From the NCBI GenBank assembly GCA_041390865.1, contig JAWKPC010000010.1:1-64000 (forward strand): a stretch of 64,000 bases of DNA, given 5' to 3'. Position numbers and translations under genes: made by a program. Shown here one piece after another: positions 46,371 to 55,994 of the stretch; the first letter of the stretch is position 1; each line of letters opens with the position of its first letter. Below the pieces are notes generated by a model. The model was not told the DNA's origin. It made no database searches and worked only from the letters and a program-made list of their open reading frames with translations. The DNA is from JAUIIK01 sp041390865. GTDB taxonomy: Bacteria; Chloroflexota; Chloroflexia; Thermomicrobiales; CFX8.

Positions 46371-47612
46371 CTAGCGATCCACCGACCCCAGCACAATGTC
46401 GATCGTGCCGATCAGGGCGACGGAGTCGGCGAGCATCGCGCCTTCGGCCATGTAGGGCAGCACTTGAAGGTTGACGAAGTCGGGCGTGCGGATGCGCAAC
46501 CTGTACGGCATGGCTGTCCCGTCGGAGACGATGTAGTGCCCGAGTTCGCCCTTCGAGTGCTCGATCGCGCTGTAGACCTCGCCCTTCGGCGGGCTGAAGC
46601 CCTTGATGACCCAGACGAAGTGGCGCTGCATGTCCTCAGCCGTGCGGAGCACGTTGTCGTGAGGCGGAATGACGTAGTTCGAGTCATTCGACATGATCGG
46701 CCCGTCGGCGGGCATCTGGTCCAGGCATTGGCGGATGATCCGCAACGTCTGCCGCAGCTCCTCCATCCGGACGAGATAGCGGTCGTAGACGTCGCCGTTC
46801 GTCCCGATCGGCACCTCGAAATCGAGGCGATCGTAGATCAGGTACGGCTGGGCCTTACGAATGTCGTAGTTGATCCCGCTGCCGCGCAAGCAGGCGCCGG
46901 TCAAACCGTAGTCGATGGCGGCCTCGGGCTCGATCACGCCGACACCTCTCGTTCGGGCCAGCCAGATCGGATTCTCCGACAGCAGATCTTCCCAATCCTG
47001 CTGGGCGCCGGGGAACTCCTTCAGCAGCTGCTCGATCTTTTCGACCGTCGACGGCTTCAGATCGCGCGAGAACCCGCCGATCTCCATCATGTTGGTCGTC
47101 AGCCGAGCCCCGCAGAACTCCTCGAAAATGTCGAGGATCTTCTCGCGCTCGATGAACGTGAAGAGTGCCATCGAGAGTGCGCCGATATCGAGCGCGTGGG
47201 TTCCGAGCCAGACCATGTGAGCGGCGATTCGGCTCAGCTCGGCCATGATCACCCGGATGTACTGCGCCCGCTCCGGGGCGATGATCCCGCAGAGCTTTTC
47301 GACGGCGAGGATGTAACCGAGATTATTCAGCGGCGCAGCCGTGTAGTCGGTCCGGTCGGTCCAGGGAGTGAACTGGCTGTAGCGCTTGTTCTCGCCGATC
47401 TTCTCGATACCGCGATGAAGGTAACCGATGATCGGGTCGGCATGGATGATCGTCTCGCCATCGAGCGTCAGCAGCAGCCGCATAACCCCGTGGGTCGATG
47501 GATGCTGCGGCCCCATATTGAGGACCATCTCGCGCTGGCCGCCGCCGAGATCACGCTCCTCGGAAACGTCCCAGGTGCCGAATCCAGTCGTCTCCTGCTC
47601 GGTCGTCGCCAT
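46371..47612 (-). CDS. nuoD: NADH-quinone oxidoreductase subunit D (49 kDa subunit)
   Basis: 413 residues from ATG 47612, two bases after the nuoC stop and with GGAGG nine bases upstream; a longer frame to 47732 is just nuoC read in another frame. It forms the quinone-binding site with NuoB. Motifs: NMGPQHPSTHGVMRLLL, IIGYLHRGIEKIGE, WLGTHALDIGALSMALFTF and the C-terminal DIVLGSVDR. The nickel-binding cysteines of related hydrogenases are absent, as expected for complex I. Confidence 0.95.
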   Translation of the reverse strand: MATTEQETTGFGTWDVSEERDLGGGQREMVLNMGPQHPSTHGVMRLLLTLDGETIIHADPIIGYLHRGIEKIGENKRYSQFTPWTDRTDYTAAPLNNLGYILAVEKLCGIIAPERAQYIRVIMAELSRIAAHMVWLGTHALDIGALSMALFTFIEREKILDIFEEFCGARLTTNMMEIGGFSRDLKPSTVEKIEQLLKEFPGAQQDWEDLLSENPIWLARTRGVGVIEPEAAIDYGLTGACLRGSGINYDIRKAQPYLIYDRLDFEVPIGTNGDVYDRYLVRMEELRQTLRIIRQCLDQMPADGPIMSNDSNYVIPPHDNVLRTAEDMQRHFVWVIKGFSPPKGEVYSAIEHSKGELGHYIVSDGTAMPYRLRIRTPDFVNLQVLPYMAEGAMLADSVALIGTIDIVLGSVDR

Positions 47613-47614
47613 CG

Positions 47615-48325
47615 TTAGAGCCTCCGGTTGTCTCTGACCCGCGGCGCCGCTCCCTGCTCGAAGCCAGGCTCGACGTATTGTGAGTAACCGCGGATCGGAT
47701 AATCCTTGCGTAGCGGATGACCCTCTTCCCAATCGTCGGCCAGCAACATCCGGCGCAGATCGGGATGGCCATCAAAGGTGATGCCGAACATGTCGTACGC
47801 CTCGCGTTCGAGCCAGCCGGCCGCCGCGTAGACGCTGGTCAATGTCTCGATCAGCTCACTGTCTTCGATCCCGGCCTTCATCCGGAGCCGCCAGCGGTTC
47901 TTGATCGAGTAGAGGGTGCTGACGATGTCGAACCGGGGAAACGAGCGCAGCTTCAACATGTCGACGGCAGTGAGGTCGCTGAGCATCCGGTAGGCGAGGT
48001 CTTTGTCGTCTCGCAGCAATGTGTGGGCGTCGACCCAGATCGAAGGATGAACCCGAATCGTCACTTCATCGCGAAAGAATGCGATATCTTCGACTTTGTC
48101 GCCGAATGCGGTCGTGAGAGCGACGTAGGCGGGATGATCTTCCTGAAGCGGCCCCCAGAAGCCGGTCAGCACCAGCGACGGGTGGACTTTCGCGATGCCG
48201 GTCTTGTCGTGTGCCGGCTCGGTGAGCTGGGCGGCAGCGATCTCCGTCATCCAGGGATTATCTTCGTTGGCGGTGACGACATCGTCCGGGCTGGCTGTCG
48301 GCTGGAGTTCGTCCTGGTCGGCCAA
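47615..48325 (-). CDS. nuoC: NADH-quinone oxidoreductase subunit C (30 kDa subunit)
   Basis: 236 residues from a TTG start with GAGG just upstream. The conserved C-terminal half carries SVYAAAGWLEREAYDMFGI, DLRRMLLADDWEEGHPLRKD and YPIRGYSQY, the signature of the 30 kDa subunit. The N-terminal 70 residues are poorly conserved and include a low-complexity beginning. It is separate from nuoD, not fused as in E. coli. Confidence 0.93.
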   Translation of the reverse strand: MADQDELQPTASPDDVVTANEDNPWMTEIAAAQLTEPAHDKTGIAKVHPSLVLTGFWGPLQEDHPAYVALTTAFGDKVEDIAFFRDEVTIRVHPSIWVDAHTLLRDDKDLAYRMLSDLTAVDMLKLRSFPRFDIVSTLYSIKNRWRLRMKAGIEDSELIETLTSVYAAAGWLEREAYDMFGITFDGHPDLRRMLLADDWEEGHPLRKDYPIRGYSQYVEPGFEQGAAPRVRDNRRL

Positions 48326-48375
48326 GTCAACCTCGTTTCCTACGGTTCGAGCGGATCAATGGAGTTGGAGCGAGA

Positions 48376-48948
48376 CTAACGCGAGGCTGCCGCGACCGGA
48401 CGGCCCATCGCCTCGCCGGTGGCGATGCGATCTTCGTCCCGCTGGGCGTCAGCCGCATCGCGGCCTTCCTTGCGAAGCACACGGTCGTACTTGATGACCT
48501 TATTCTGGAGCTCCAGAACGCCGTAGTAGAGCGCTTCCGGCACCGGCGGGCATCCAGGCACGTAGACGTCGACCGGGATCACCTGGTCAACACCCTGAAC
48601 GACGGCGTATGTGTCGAACGGGCCGCCGATGTTGGCGCAGGAACCCATCGAGATGACCCACTTCGGCTCGGACATCTGGTCGTAGAGCGTCCGAACGACC
48701 GGAGCCATCTTCTTCGTCACCGTTCCGGCAACGATCATCAGGTCCGCCTGCCGGGGTGAGGCGCGGAAAAGCATCCCGAAGCGCTCGCCCATATCAAAGC
48801 GCGGCTGCATAGCCGCGATCATCTCGATCGCGCAGCAGGCCAGTCCGAACTGCAACCACCAGAGGCTGGAGCGACGGGCCCAGTTGAAGACCCAGTCGAC
48901 CGACGTTGTCAGCACATTCTCTTCGAACCGGTTCTCAGCTACACCCAT
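48376..48948 (-). CDS. nuoB: NADH-quinone oxidoreductase subunit B
   Basis: 190 residues. Binds the terminal cluster N2; the ligands are visible as the Cys pair in FGLACCAIEM (38, 39), the Cys in SMGSCANIGG and the Cys in YVPGCPPVPEALYYG. The ATG at 48948 (MGVAENRFEEN) is preferred over 48969 because GAAGAAGGGAG, within the end of nuoA, is spaced seven bases before it. It overlaps nuoA by ten bases. Confidence 0.95.
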   Translation of the reverse strand: MGVAENRFEENVLTTSVDWVFNWARRSSLWWLQFGLACCAIEMIAAMQPRFDMGERFGMLFRASPRQADLMIVAGTVTKKMAPVVRTLYDQMSEPKWVISMGSCANIGGPFDTYAVVQGVDQVIPVDVYVPGCPPVPEALYYGVLELQNKVIKYDRVLRKEGRDAADAQRDEDRIATGEAMGRPVAAASR

Positions 48949-49295
48949 TCGAGGGCTCCCTTCTTCCATTCGTAGGCAAGCCCGCCAAGGAGTAGTGCGA
49001 TGAAGACGACAGCCTGAATGTATCCATAGAGACCGAGAGCATCGAACGCGACCGCCCAGGGAAACAGGAAGATCGCTTCGATATCAAAGACGACGAACAG
49101 CAGCGCCACGACATAGTATCGAGGTGTGTAGCGATTGCGAGGCGGCTCGATCTGCGGGATACCGGATTCGTAGGGGGCCTGCTTTTTCGGATTCGGCTTG
49201 TTTGGCCGGATCAGCGTACCGAGAAGGAGAAGCGATCCACCCATGGCCACCGCCATGAGTAGCCCGACACCGACGATTGCATAACCTTCGAGCAT
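48939..49295 (-). CDS. nuoA: NADH-quinone oxidoreductase subunit A
   Basis: 118 residues and three membrane helices. Family text: KKQAPYESGIPQIEPPRNRY, RYYVVALLFVVFDIEAIFLF and PWAVAFDALG. ATG 49295 with GAGG five bases upstream is preferred over the ATG at 49313. First gene of the nuoABCD block; a promoter candidate lies about 60 bases upstream, at the end of maf. Confidence 0.94.
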   Translation of the reverse strand: MLEGYAIVGVGLLMAVAMGGSLLLLGTLIRPNKPNPKKQAPYESGIPQIEPPRNRYTPRYYVVALLFVVFDIEAIFLFPWAVAFDALGLYGYIQAVVFIALLLGGLAYEWKKGALEWV

Positions 49296-49352
49296 GGCTA
49301 CCTCGGTTCCCATCCCTGTATCGCCGGATTCGGCAACCCGGCGCCAGTCAAA

Positions 49353-49361
49353 ACTATAGCA
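49353..49361 (-). promoter_or_regulatory. Candidate extended -10 promoter for nuoABCD
   Basis: On the minus strand, TGCTATAGT matches the extended -10 pattern TGNTATAAT with one mismatch, about 58 bases before the nuoA start. No good -35 box is present, which extended -10 promoters do not need. Read-through from maf is the alternative. Confidence 0.4.
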
Positions 49362-49362
49362 C

Positions 49363-49998
49363 TCAGCCGTTTCCGAACAGCGGGCAGGAGAGGCAATAGG
49401 GCAGCAGCCTGAACGGCTCCCTTACCGGCGGATCGACGCCGATTTCCTCCAGCAGATCGATCGCTAGCGCGAGAGGCAGACCGACGACGTTGCAGTAGCA
49501 GCCGTCGAAATGAGCGACCGACAGGAAGCTGTCGTCCTGGATGGCGTAGCCTCCCGCTTTGTCGAACGGTGTGCCTGCCTGGATCGACGCCGCGATCTCA
49601 TCGTCGCCATAGGGACGCATCGTGACCTTCGTCGTTGCCGCCCCGACCCTCAACCGACCCTCGCGGTCGACGACGGCGATCCCGGTCGTCACATCGTGGG
49701 TTCTGCCGCGAAGCTGCTGGAGCATCGTCACCGCATCCTGCGGGCCGGACGGTTTGCCGAGCAGCTGGTTGTCCATCGAGACGACCGTGTCGGCCGCCAG
49801 CACCGGCTTGCCGGGATTCCGGCTGGCGACGACGCTTGCCTTCGCCCGCGCCAGTGCCCGGGCGAAGGCTTCGGGACTCTCGACGACGCTCGGCGTGGGC
49901 TCGTCGATCCCGGCCGGCTCGACTGCATGATCCAACCCGAGCAGATCGAGAAATGCCCGCCGCCTGGGTGATCCGGATGCGAGGATGATTTCGGGCAC
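49363..49998 (-). CDS. maf: Maf-family nucleoside triphosphate pyrophosphatase
   Basis: 211 residues. Maf proteins hydrolyse non-standard or modified nucleotides (dTTP, UTP, m7GTP) and were first noted as septum inhibitors. Seen: ILASGSPRRRAFLDLLG at the start, VLAADTVVSMDNQLLGKP, and AGTPFDKAGGYAIQDDS. The C-terminus adds an unusual CLSCPLFGNG tail. The GTG start shares one base with the stop of the upstream methyltransferase gene (TAGTG), so the two are coupled. Confidence 0.9.
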   Translation of the reverse strand: MPEIILASGSPRRRAFLDLLGLDHAVEPAGIDEPTPSVVESPEAFARALARAKASVVASRNPGKPVLAADTVVSMDNQLLGKPSGPQDAVTMLQQLRGRTHDVTTGIAVVDREGRLRVGAATTKVTMRPYGDDEIAASIQAGTPFDKAGGYAIQDDSFLSVAHFDGCYCNVVGLPLALAIDLLEEIGVDPPVREPFRLLPYCLSCPLFGNG

Positions 49999-51203
49999 TA
50001 CTCGCTCGCAAGCTCGAGCGTTGTTACGGACTCGATGTGGTAGGTCTGCGGGAACATATCCACCGGGGTCACGTCTTTCAGCTCGTAGCCGCCGTCGATC
50101 AGCTTGCGGAGATCGCGTGCCAGCGTCGATGGATTGCAGGAGACATAGATCAGCTTCCGAGGCCGGAACTTCAGGACCGCCCGCAGCGTTCGCTTGTGGC
50201 AGCCGGAGCGTGGTGGATCGAGAATGATTGCATCCGGTGCGATCTCCAGCGTTCCGAGGACGTGCTCGACCTTGCCCTGGTGGTACTCGATGTTCTCGAT
50301 TCCCTGGACGTTCTCTTCAGCGTCGATGACGGCCGACTTCGACTCCTCGATGGCGATGACCCGCGCAGCATGCGGCGCGAGCAGCTTGGCGAACGTCCCG
50401 ACCCCGGCGTAAGCGTCGACAACCGTCTCCGAACCATCAAGCTGAAGCCGCTCGGTCACGAGTCGCACCAGCGCTTCTGCCTGCTTCGTGTTCGTCTGGA
50501 AGAACGAAGGCGCTGAGACCGTGAAGCGCGCGCCGAGCAACTCTTCCCCATAGCCGGGCTGGCCGGATTCGATCTCGGTCGTGCGCTCGCTGACGTCCGG
50601 CTGGACGAAGATGTCGCCGGTCTGCTCGCCAATGCGAATAACAACCTGGTGAAGATCCTTGCCGTGCCCCTGGAGTTTGGCGAGCAGGTTATTGATCTTC
50701 GGATTCATGATCATGCACTCGTTGATCCGGAGGAACTCGCGACCTGACGGGCCGCGCGTAATGAACCCGAGGCTGCCTTCATCGTCGGTCGAGAAGCGGG
50801 CGTTGTTCCGGTAGCCGTATGGGTTGGGCGATCCAACCGTTTCGGAAACCGGCGGGTCCTCGATCTTCCCGATCCGGCGCAGCTGGTCGTGCATGACGTG
50901 CCGCTTGAGCCGCAATTGCTCGCCGTATTCGATGTGCTGCCATTGACAACCGCCGCAGCGCCCGAAATACGGGCATGGTGGCTCGACTCTCGACGGCGAC
51001 GGCGTCAGAACATCGACGACCTGCCCTTCCAGGAAGTGGCGGTTCGTCGATTCGATCCGAACGATAACTTCCTCCTCGGGGATGCCATAGTCCGCAAAGA
51101 TGACCTGACCGTCGAAGCGGCCGAGTGCCGCGCCTTCGAACGCCATGTCATCGAGTGTCAGTTGGATTGTTTCCGGTCGCGTTTCCGGTGTCTTTGTACT
51201 CAT
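49998..51203 (-). CDS. tRNA/23S rRNA (uracil-5-)-methyltransferase, TrmA/RumA family
   Basis: 401 residues. Makes 5-methyluridine in RNA using S-adenosylmethionine. An N-terminal TRAM domain (about 1-65) is followed by the iron-sulfur cysteines in CPYFGRCGGCQWQH plus a fourth in INECMIMNP, as in RumA. The methyltransferase part has VVDAYAGVGTFAKLLA, LDPPRSGC and the catalytic Cys in LIYVSCNPSTLARDL, with DMFPQTYHIESVTTLE at the end. Iron-sulfur ligands favour 23S rRNA as target, but some bacteria use such proteins on tRNA. Confidence 0.9.
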   Translation of the reverse strand: MSTKTPETRPETIQLTLDDMAFEGAALGRFDGQVIFADYGIPEEEVIVRIESTNRHFLEGQVVDVLTPSPSRVEPPCPYFGRCGGCQWQHIEYGEQLRLKRHVMHDQLRRIGKIEDPPVSETVGSPNPYGYRNNARFSTDDEGSLGFITRGPSGREFLRINECMIMNPKINNLLAKLQGHGKDLHQVVIRIGEQTGDIFVQPDVSERTTEIESGQPGYGEELLGARFTVSAPSFFQTNTKQAEALVRLVTERLQLDGSETVVDAYAGVGTFAKLLAPHAARVIAIEESKSAVIDAEENVQGIENIEYHQGKVEHVLGTLEIAPDAIILDPPRSGCHKRTLRAVLKFRPRKLIYVSCNPSTLARDLRKLIDGGYELKDVTPVDMFPQTYHIESVTTLELASE

Positions 51204-51247
51204 ATCCCGGCAAGTGTATGCCGTGGAGGGGCGTGGCCGCCAACCGG

Positions 51248-53998
51248 CTAGCTGTCGCGGATGGCCAGAGACACGCTCGATCCCGATGGGACAACCTGGC
51301 CAGGAGCGGGCGTCTGGAAATAGACCTCGCCGACATTGACGATCGTTATGTCCAGTCCGGGCGGCAGGTCGGCCTGAGTCAGGTAGACCACATCGCCGAC
51401 GACGAGCCCTCGTTCGGCCAGCGCTGCCCGGGCTTGCGACAGCGTCATGCTGTTAACGTTCGGGACCCGGACCGAGCCGCTGGATGGCGGAACATTGTTG
51501 CCGCCCGGAGATGTCGCCGTCACAGCCGGCGTCGCGGTCGGCGCCGGCGTTGCCGTCGGCGGTGGAATAGGCGTCGAGGTCGGCCGCGCCGTCGGTGCCG
51601 GGCGGGTAGTCGGTGTCGGTGAGGGTTCGGGCGTCCCTGTCGGCGTTGGCGTCGCCTGACGGGCGTCATCCGGAACGCCGATGCCACCTTCGACCGCGCT
51701 GGCATAGGCGAGGATCGATTCCCGTGCTTCGCTGGTTAACGACGACTGGTCGTCCCAGAGGATCTGGAGCACTTCCTGAAGGTCCGACCATTCCGAAGAC
51801 GTCAGCTGATCGCAGCGAACCGCCGGCCGGGCATTCCGATCGACCAGCATCGTCTCGGAAACGTCGGATGGGCGAGCGAGCCCGCCGGTCGCCGTGCAGA
51901 CGTCGAGCGGAATCAAGCCATCGGGAACGGTGAAGGCACTTACTCGCTGGTCGCCCCGAGCCCCGGCGAGTGTCTCGTCGTAGTCGCCATTATGGGAGGT
52001 GACCATCAGATCGTGGAAGATCGGCGCTGCTCCGACGACGCCATCGAGCTGCCGCATCGGCACGTTCGACGCGTTGCCGACCCAGACGCCGACCACGAGA
52101 TCGGGCGAGTATCCAACGGTCCAGTTGTCATACCAGTCAAAGGATGTCCCGGTCTTGACCGCTACCGGCATGCCGTCCAATTCGGGGAAGTCGAGGATGC
52201 TCTCGTGCCCGAAAGCCGGCCGGCGCGCCTCGGAATCGCTCAGGATATCGGTGATCAGGTAGGCCGTCTCATCCCGAATGACCTGTTGACCGCTGTCCTC
52301 TTTAAGATCGGCTTCGAGACTGTAGATCGTGTCGCCGGCGCTGTTCTGGATCTCAAGAATCGGGTTTGGCGCGATGTATCGACCGCCGTTCGCAAAGGTC
52401 GAATAGGCGCTAGTTAGCTCCAGCGGAGAGACTTCGCCGGCACCGAGGGCCAGTGCCAGTCCATAGAAATCGAGACCGCGCCAGAGACCAGTCCGGACGC
52501 CGAGCTGGTGTGCCAGGTCGATCGTCGGCCCGATGCCGGCGAATTCGCGCGTCTTAACGGCCGGGACGTTGAGCGACCTCGCCAGGGCGTCGTGCGCCGA
52601 AACGGCGCCGTAGTGGAGATGGGTCGTGTTCTGCGGGATGAACACCGGGGATGGCGCGCCGGGGTCGAATACTGGACTGGGTAGTCGAGAATGACCTGGG
52701 CGGGGCTCCAGCCCTGCTCGAATGCGGAGGCGTAGACGACCGGCATGAACGCCGAGCCGGCTGGCGCTCGGAGGTCGCGACGTTGAACTGACCGGCAATC
52801 GCATCGTCGTTGTAATCCCGCGACCCGACCATGGCGACGATCTCGCTCGAGCCCGGCAACATGGCGACGATCGATCCATTATTCGCGTCGTAGGTTTCGA
52901 TCTCTTCGAGGTGGTCAGCCAGGGCCTCTTCGGCCTCCTGCTGGAGCTGGAGGTCGAGCGTCGTCCGAACCGAGAGCCCGCCGCGATAGACGAGCTCCGC
53001 GCCAAGCCGATCCTCGAGGTCGCCGATGACGTAATTGACCCAGTGCGGGGCCAGAATCTCCGTGTTCTGCCGGGGATAGATAACCAGCACTTCCTGCCAG
53101 GCCGCTTCGGCCTCGTCCCGCTCGATCGAACCGGCTTCGACCATCTGATCGAGGACGTAGCGTTGCCTCGCCTTCGCAGCCCCGAGGTTGACCGTCGGAT
53201 CGTAAGCGCTCGGCGCTTGCGGCAGTCCGGCGAGCAGGGCTGCCTCGGCCAGGGTCAGGTCAGCAGGTTGCTTGTCGAAATAGGCTCGCGCCGCGGCATC
53301 GATGCCGTAGGCTCGATTTCCGTAGTAGATCGTGTTGAAGTACAGTTCGAGGATCTCTTCCTTGCTGTACGCCTGGGTGAACTGGGTCGCGACCGTCGCC
53401 TCGCGGAGCTTGCGGTCCAGCGAACGCTCGTAGCCGATCGTGTCCGGATATAGCTGGCGTACGAGCTGTTGAGTGATCGTCGAACCGCCTGAACGTCCAT
53501 CGCCGGTCAGCGTGATGTAGACGCCGCGAACGATTGCGATCGGATCGACGCCATAGTTCGACCAGAAGGTCCGGTCTTCGGCGGCGACGGTCGCGTCCAC
53601 GAGTGCCATGTTCGAACCGTCGGCGGTGATGTCGTCAAGCGAGCTGTAGGTCCGGAACCGGTCAGCGGGTCGTTGACCTCGTAGAGCAGATTCCAGTTGC
53701 GGTCGTAAATACGGGTCGTTTCGAACTGCCTGGCCTCGACGGAGTTCAGATCCGGAAGATCAGCACTGAAATAGACCCAGATTCCGAGTCCACCGGCCAG
53801 CGCAGCGACGAACGACAGGAACGCCAGAGCGACCGAAAACATCAGCGATAGACCGAGTACGCGGAACAGGGTGATCCCGCGCCTTCGCTCGCGATGTTCG
53901 CGTGCGATCTGCAGCGTTGTCCGGCGCGCAGCCCTCAGGCGACGGCTTGCCCGCAATGGATAGCGTGAACGGGTTGTCCTACGAATTCGTCGCCGCAA
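51248..53998 (-). CDS. Class A penicillin-binding protein with PASTA domain (three frame shifts)
   Basis: A bifunctional cell-wall enzyme pieced together from four stretches. The first (TTG start near 53998) has a basic cytoplasmic tail and one membrane helix. After a shift near 53660 comes the glycosyltransferase domain with AAEDRTFWSNYGVDP and GGSTITQQLVRQLY. After shifts near 52765 and 52670 come the transpeptidase SxxK region, SLN and VKTGTSFDWYDNWTVGY. A Pro/Thr-rich linker leads to a PASTA domain (VPNVNSMTLSQARAALAERG). All three shifts look like single missing bases. The SxxK motif reads SAFMP, not SAFKP. Start uncertain. Confidence 0.8.
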
Positions 53999-54329
53999 TC
54001 TGCTGTTTCGCCAACCGAAAAGTGAATCCTCAACGACGCTACAAGCCTACACCTCATCAAGCGGTGACGTGTACGTACCCTGGAACATTCACCAGGTGGT
54101 GAGTGACGGCACGATGAACGGGGCGGTATCCAGCCCTGACCCTTAACGAACAACAGAAGCGCGCGCCAGGACATGTCGATGGTGGTCAACACGCAAGACA
54201 GTCTATGCCGTTGACGGTTGGTGCTGTCCGATCTGCCGGTCCGCCCGTACGACGCTATGGATCTCCACCATAAACGTCTTGAGGCTGCCCGATGCAATCA
54301 CATCAAGAAATTCGCTTGAAGTATTTCGA
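53999..54329. other. Intergenic region between the PBP gene and an unknown membrane-protein gene
   Basis: About 330 bases. No promoter boxes, hairpin terminator or protein-like frame could be supported. Confidence 0.35.
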
Positions 54330-55598
54330 CTAACTGTCTGACTGGTTGGAGCGGAGTTTCTGCAGCAAAACCTTACGGCTCACCTGGCTGGGTGCGGGAT
54401 CTGCCGGCCCGGACTTCTGGCTCGGACGCTCTTTCGAGATCTCCTCGGTCCAGTCCACATCCGGAGCCGCGTCGCGTACCGCTCGGTGTTCGCGTCGAGG
54501 TTCCTTCAGGCGAGCTTCTTTCAGGATCTTCAGCTTTTCCTCGATCGGCTTCTGCGGGAAATTGAGGATTGGAGGCGGTGGCTCGAGATCTGCCGTGTCC
54601 TCGGCGATTTCAGACTCTCCAGCAGGTTCAGCGTCGTCATCCTGCATCGCCACCGACTGGGGCGAGCTGTACGACTTATATGGCTGCCAGTCCCCGGATG
54701 CGTACGTATCCAGCGTCGGATTGGTCGGAGTCTTCCCGAAGCGTGGCGTTGAAGAGACGGCCGGTTCCGGCGTGCGGCTGAGCCGCGCTCCGACGACATA
54801 CAGGAGCAGGACGGCCAGACCCAGCCCCCCGAGGCCGGCCTCAACCGGATATTGACCGTCGCCGGAGAGCACGTTGCCGGTCTCGGTCTTTACCCGCCCT
54901 GCAGCCTTCTCGACGGCGGTCGGCTGGTCGAGTACTCCCGCCGCTTCCAGTTCGGCATCCGTCGGCGGGTTGGCGATCTGCCTGACAAGCCCTGATGCCA
55001 GAGCGACGGCATCGGCTGCCGCGACCGGTACCGCTTCGCCTGACTCGAAGCTCAGGCGGCCGAGCAAGTCACCATCATGAAACAGGAGCGTTGTCTGCTC
55101 GAGCGTCTCGTCAGCTTCGACACGAGTTGAGGTAACGAGCAGGGCCTGGTCTGCCGGGGCGAGATTAATCGACTCGACGGAAGCACGCTCGATCGTTCCG
55201 ACCGTGACGCCACGCTGACAGTTGTTCTCCGTATCGCGAACGATATCGTCCATGATCGCCCGTGAGTTGGACGCAGAGGTCTCAAGCAAGAGCACCTGCA
55301 CGGCCCCTCCCGGCGCTCCGGCAGGGCCGTAGACTGCCGCGCCGCGCCCGCCGATGCTCACCCCTTCGAGCAATGGGGTCTGGAGACATGGAGTAACGAA
55401 CTGCTCCTGATAGTCAACGCCGGTCGCGCGTTCAGCGGTCCAGTTGCCCGGAGCCACCGTTCCCATGAGCAGGGTGTTGTACAGATCGGTTTCGTCATCG
55501 CCGAAATCAAGGTAGGCGGTCGACGCGCCGTAGCCGATAACCACCAGAAGGCCACCGATCGCGACGATCAGCGAAACGGTTGCGAGTAGACCGCGCAT
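54330..55598 (-). CDS. Unknown membrane protein with two predicted helices
   Basis: 422 residues, not recognised. An N-terminal hydrophobic segment (TVSLIVAIGGLLVVIGYGAS) could be a signal anchor; an outer domain of about 210 residues follows, with two Cys (TPCLQTPLLEG, NNCQRGVTVG) that could form a disulfide. A second helix (GLGGLGLAVLLLYVVGARL) comes near residue 255. The last 150 residues are hydrophilic, rich in Pro, Glu and Lys, with PPPPILNFPQKPIEEKLKIL, and are probably cytoplasmic and partly disordered. It lies alone between the PBP gene and a divergent membrane-protein gene. A link to the cell envelope is guesswork. Confidence 0.6.
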   Translation of the reverse strand: MRGLLATVSLIVAIGGLLVVIGYGASTAYLDFGDDETDLYNTLLMGTVAPGNWTAERATGVDYQEQFVTPCLQTPLLEGVSIGGRGAAVYGPAGAPGGAVQVLLLETSASNSRAIMDDIVRDTENNCQRGVTVGTIERASVESINLAPADQALLVTSTRVEADETLEQTTLLFHDGDLLGRLSFESGEAVPVAAADAVALASGLVRQIANPPTDAELEAAGVLDQPTAVEKAAGRVKTETGNVLSGDGQYPVEAGLGGLGLAVLLLYVVGARLSRTPEPAVSSTPRFGKTPTNPTLDTYASGDWQPYKSYSSPQSVAMQDDDAEPAGESEIAEDTADLEPPPPILNFPQKPIEEKLKILKEARLKEPRREHRAVRDAAPDVDWTEEISKERPSQKSGPADPAPSQVSRKVLLQKLRSNQSDS

Positions 55599-55994
55599 CA
55601 GCTCGTGAATCCATCCAGGACGAGGCAGGCGTCCGGCGTTGCTTTCGGTCGAACGCCAGCAATGGCGAGCAGATTCCAGTGTGAAGCGGTCGAGTACGAA
55701 TGTCTGTCTGCAACCATGTACGGTCTGTTCTTTTCAATACGTACGGTGCCCTTCTCAAGTGTTAGCCCGCTAACATACGGCGTCAATGGTCAGGGGCCGA
55801 GGTCAGTACAGAATTCCTACGCCCGGAATCGACTTGTTGCTCGAAACTCCGTTGCAACGCGCTTTGGGACTTTCGGGTGGGAGTTTGGCGCTAGCAATAC
55901 CGGTTGACGGCCATATACTGGAACGAGGCGAGCTTACGTTCGATTCGCCGTGGGAGCGATTGACGGAACGGTCTGAATCAGATTTGGCAATTCC
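55599..55994. other. Intergenic region between divergent unknown membrane-protein genes
   Basis: About 395 bases that should carry two divergent promoters. A TATACT near 55914 is -10-like but no spaced -35 was found. Nothing else is supported. Confidence 0.35.
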
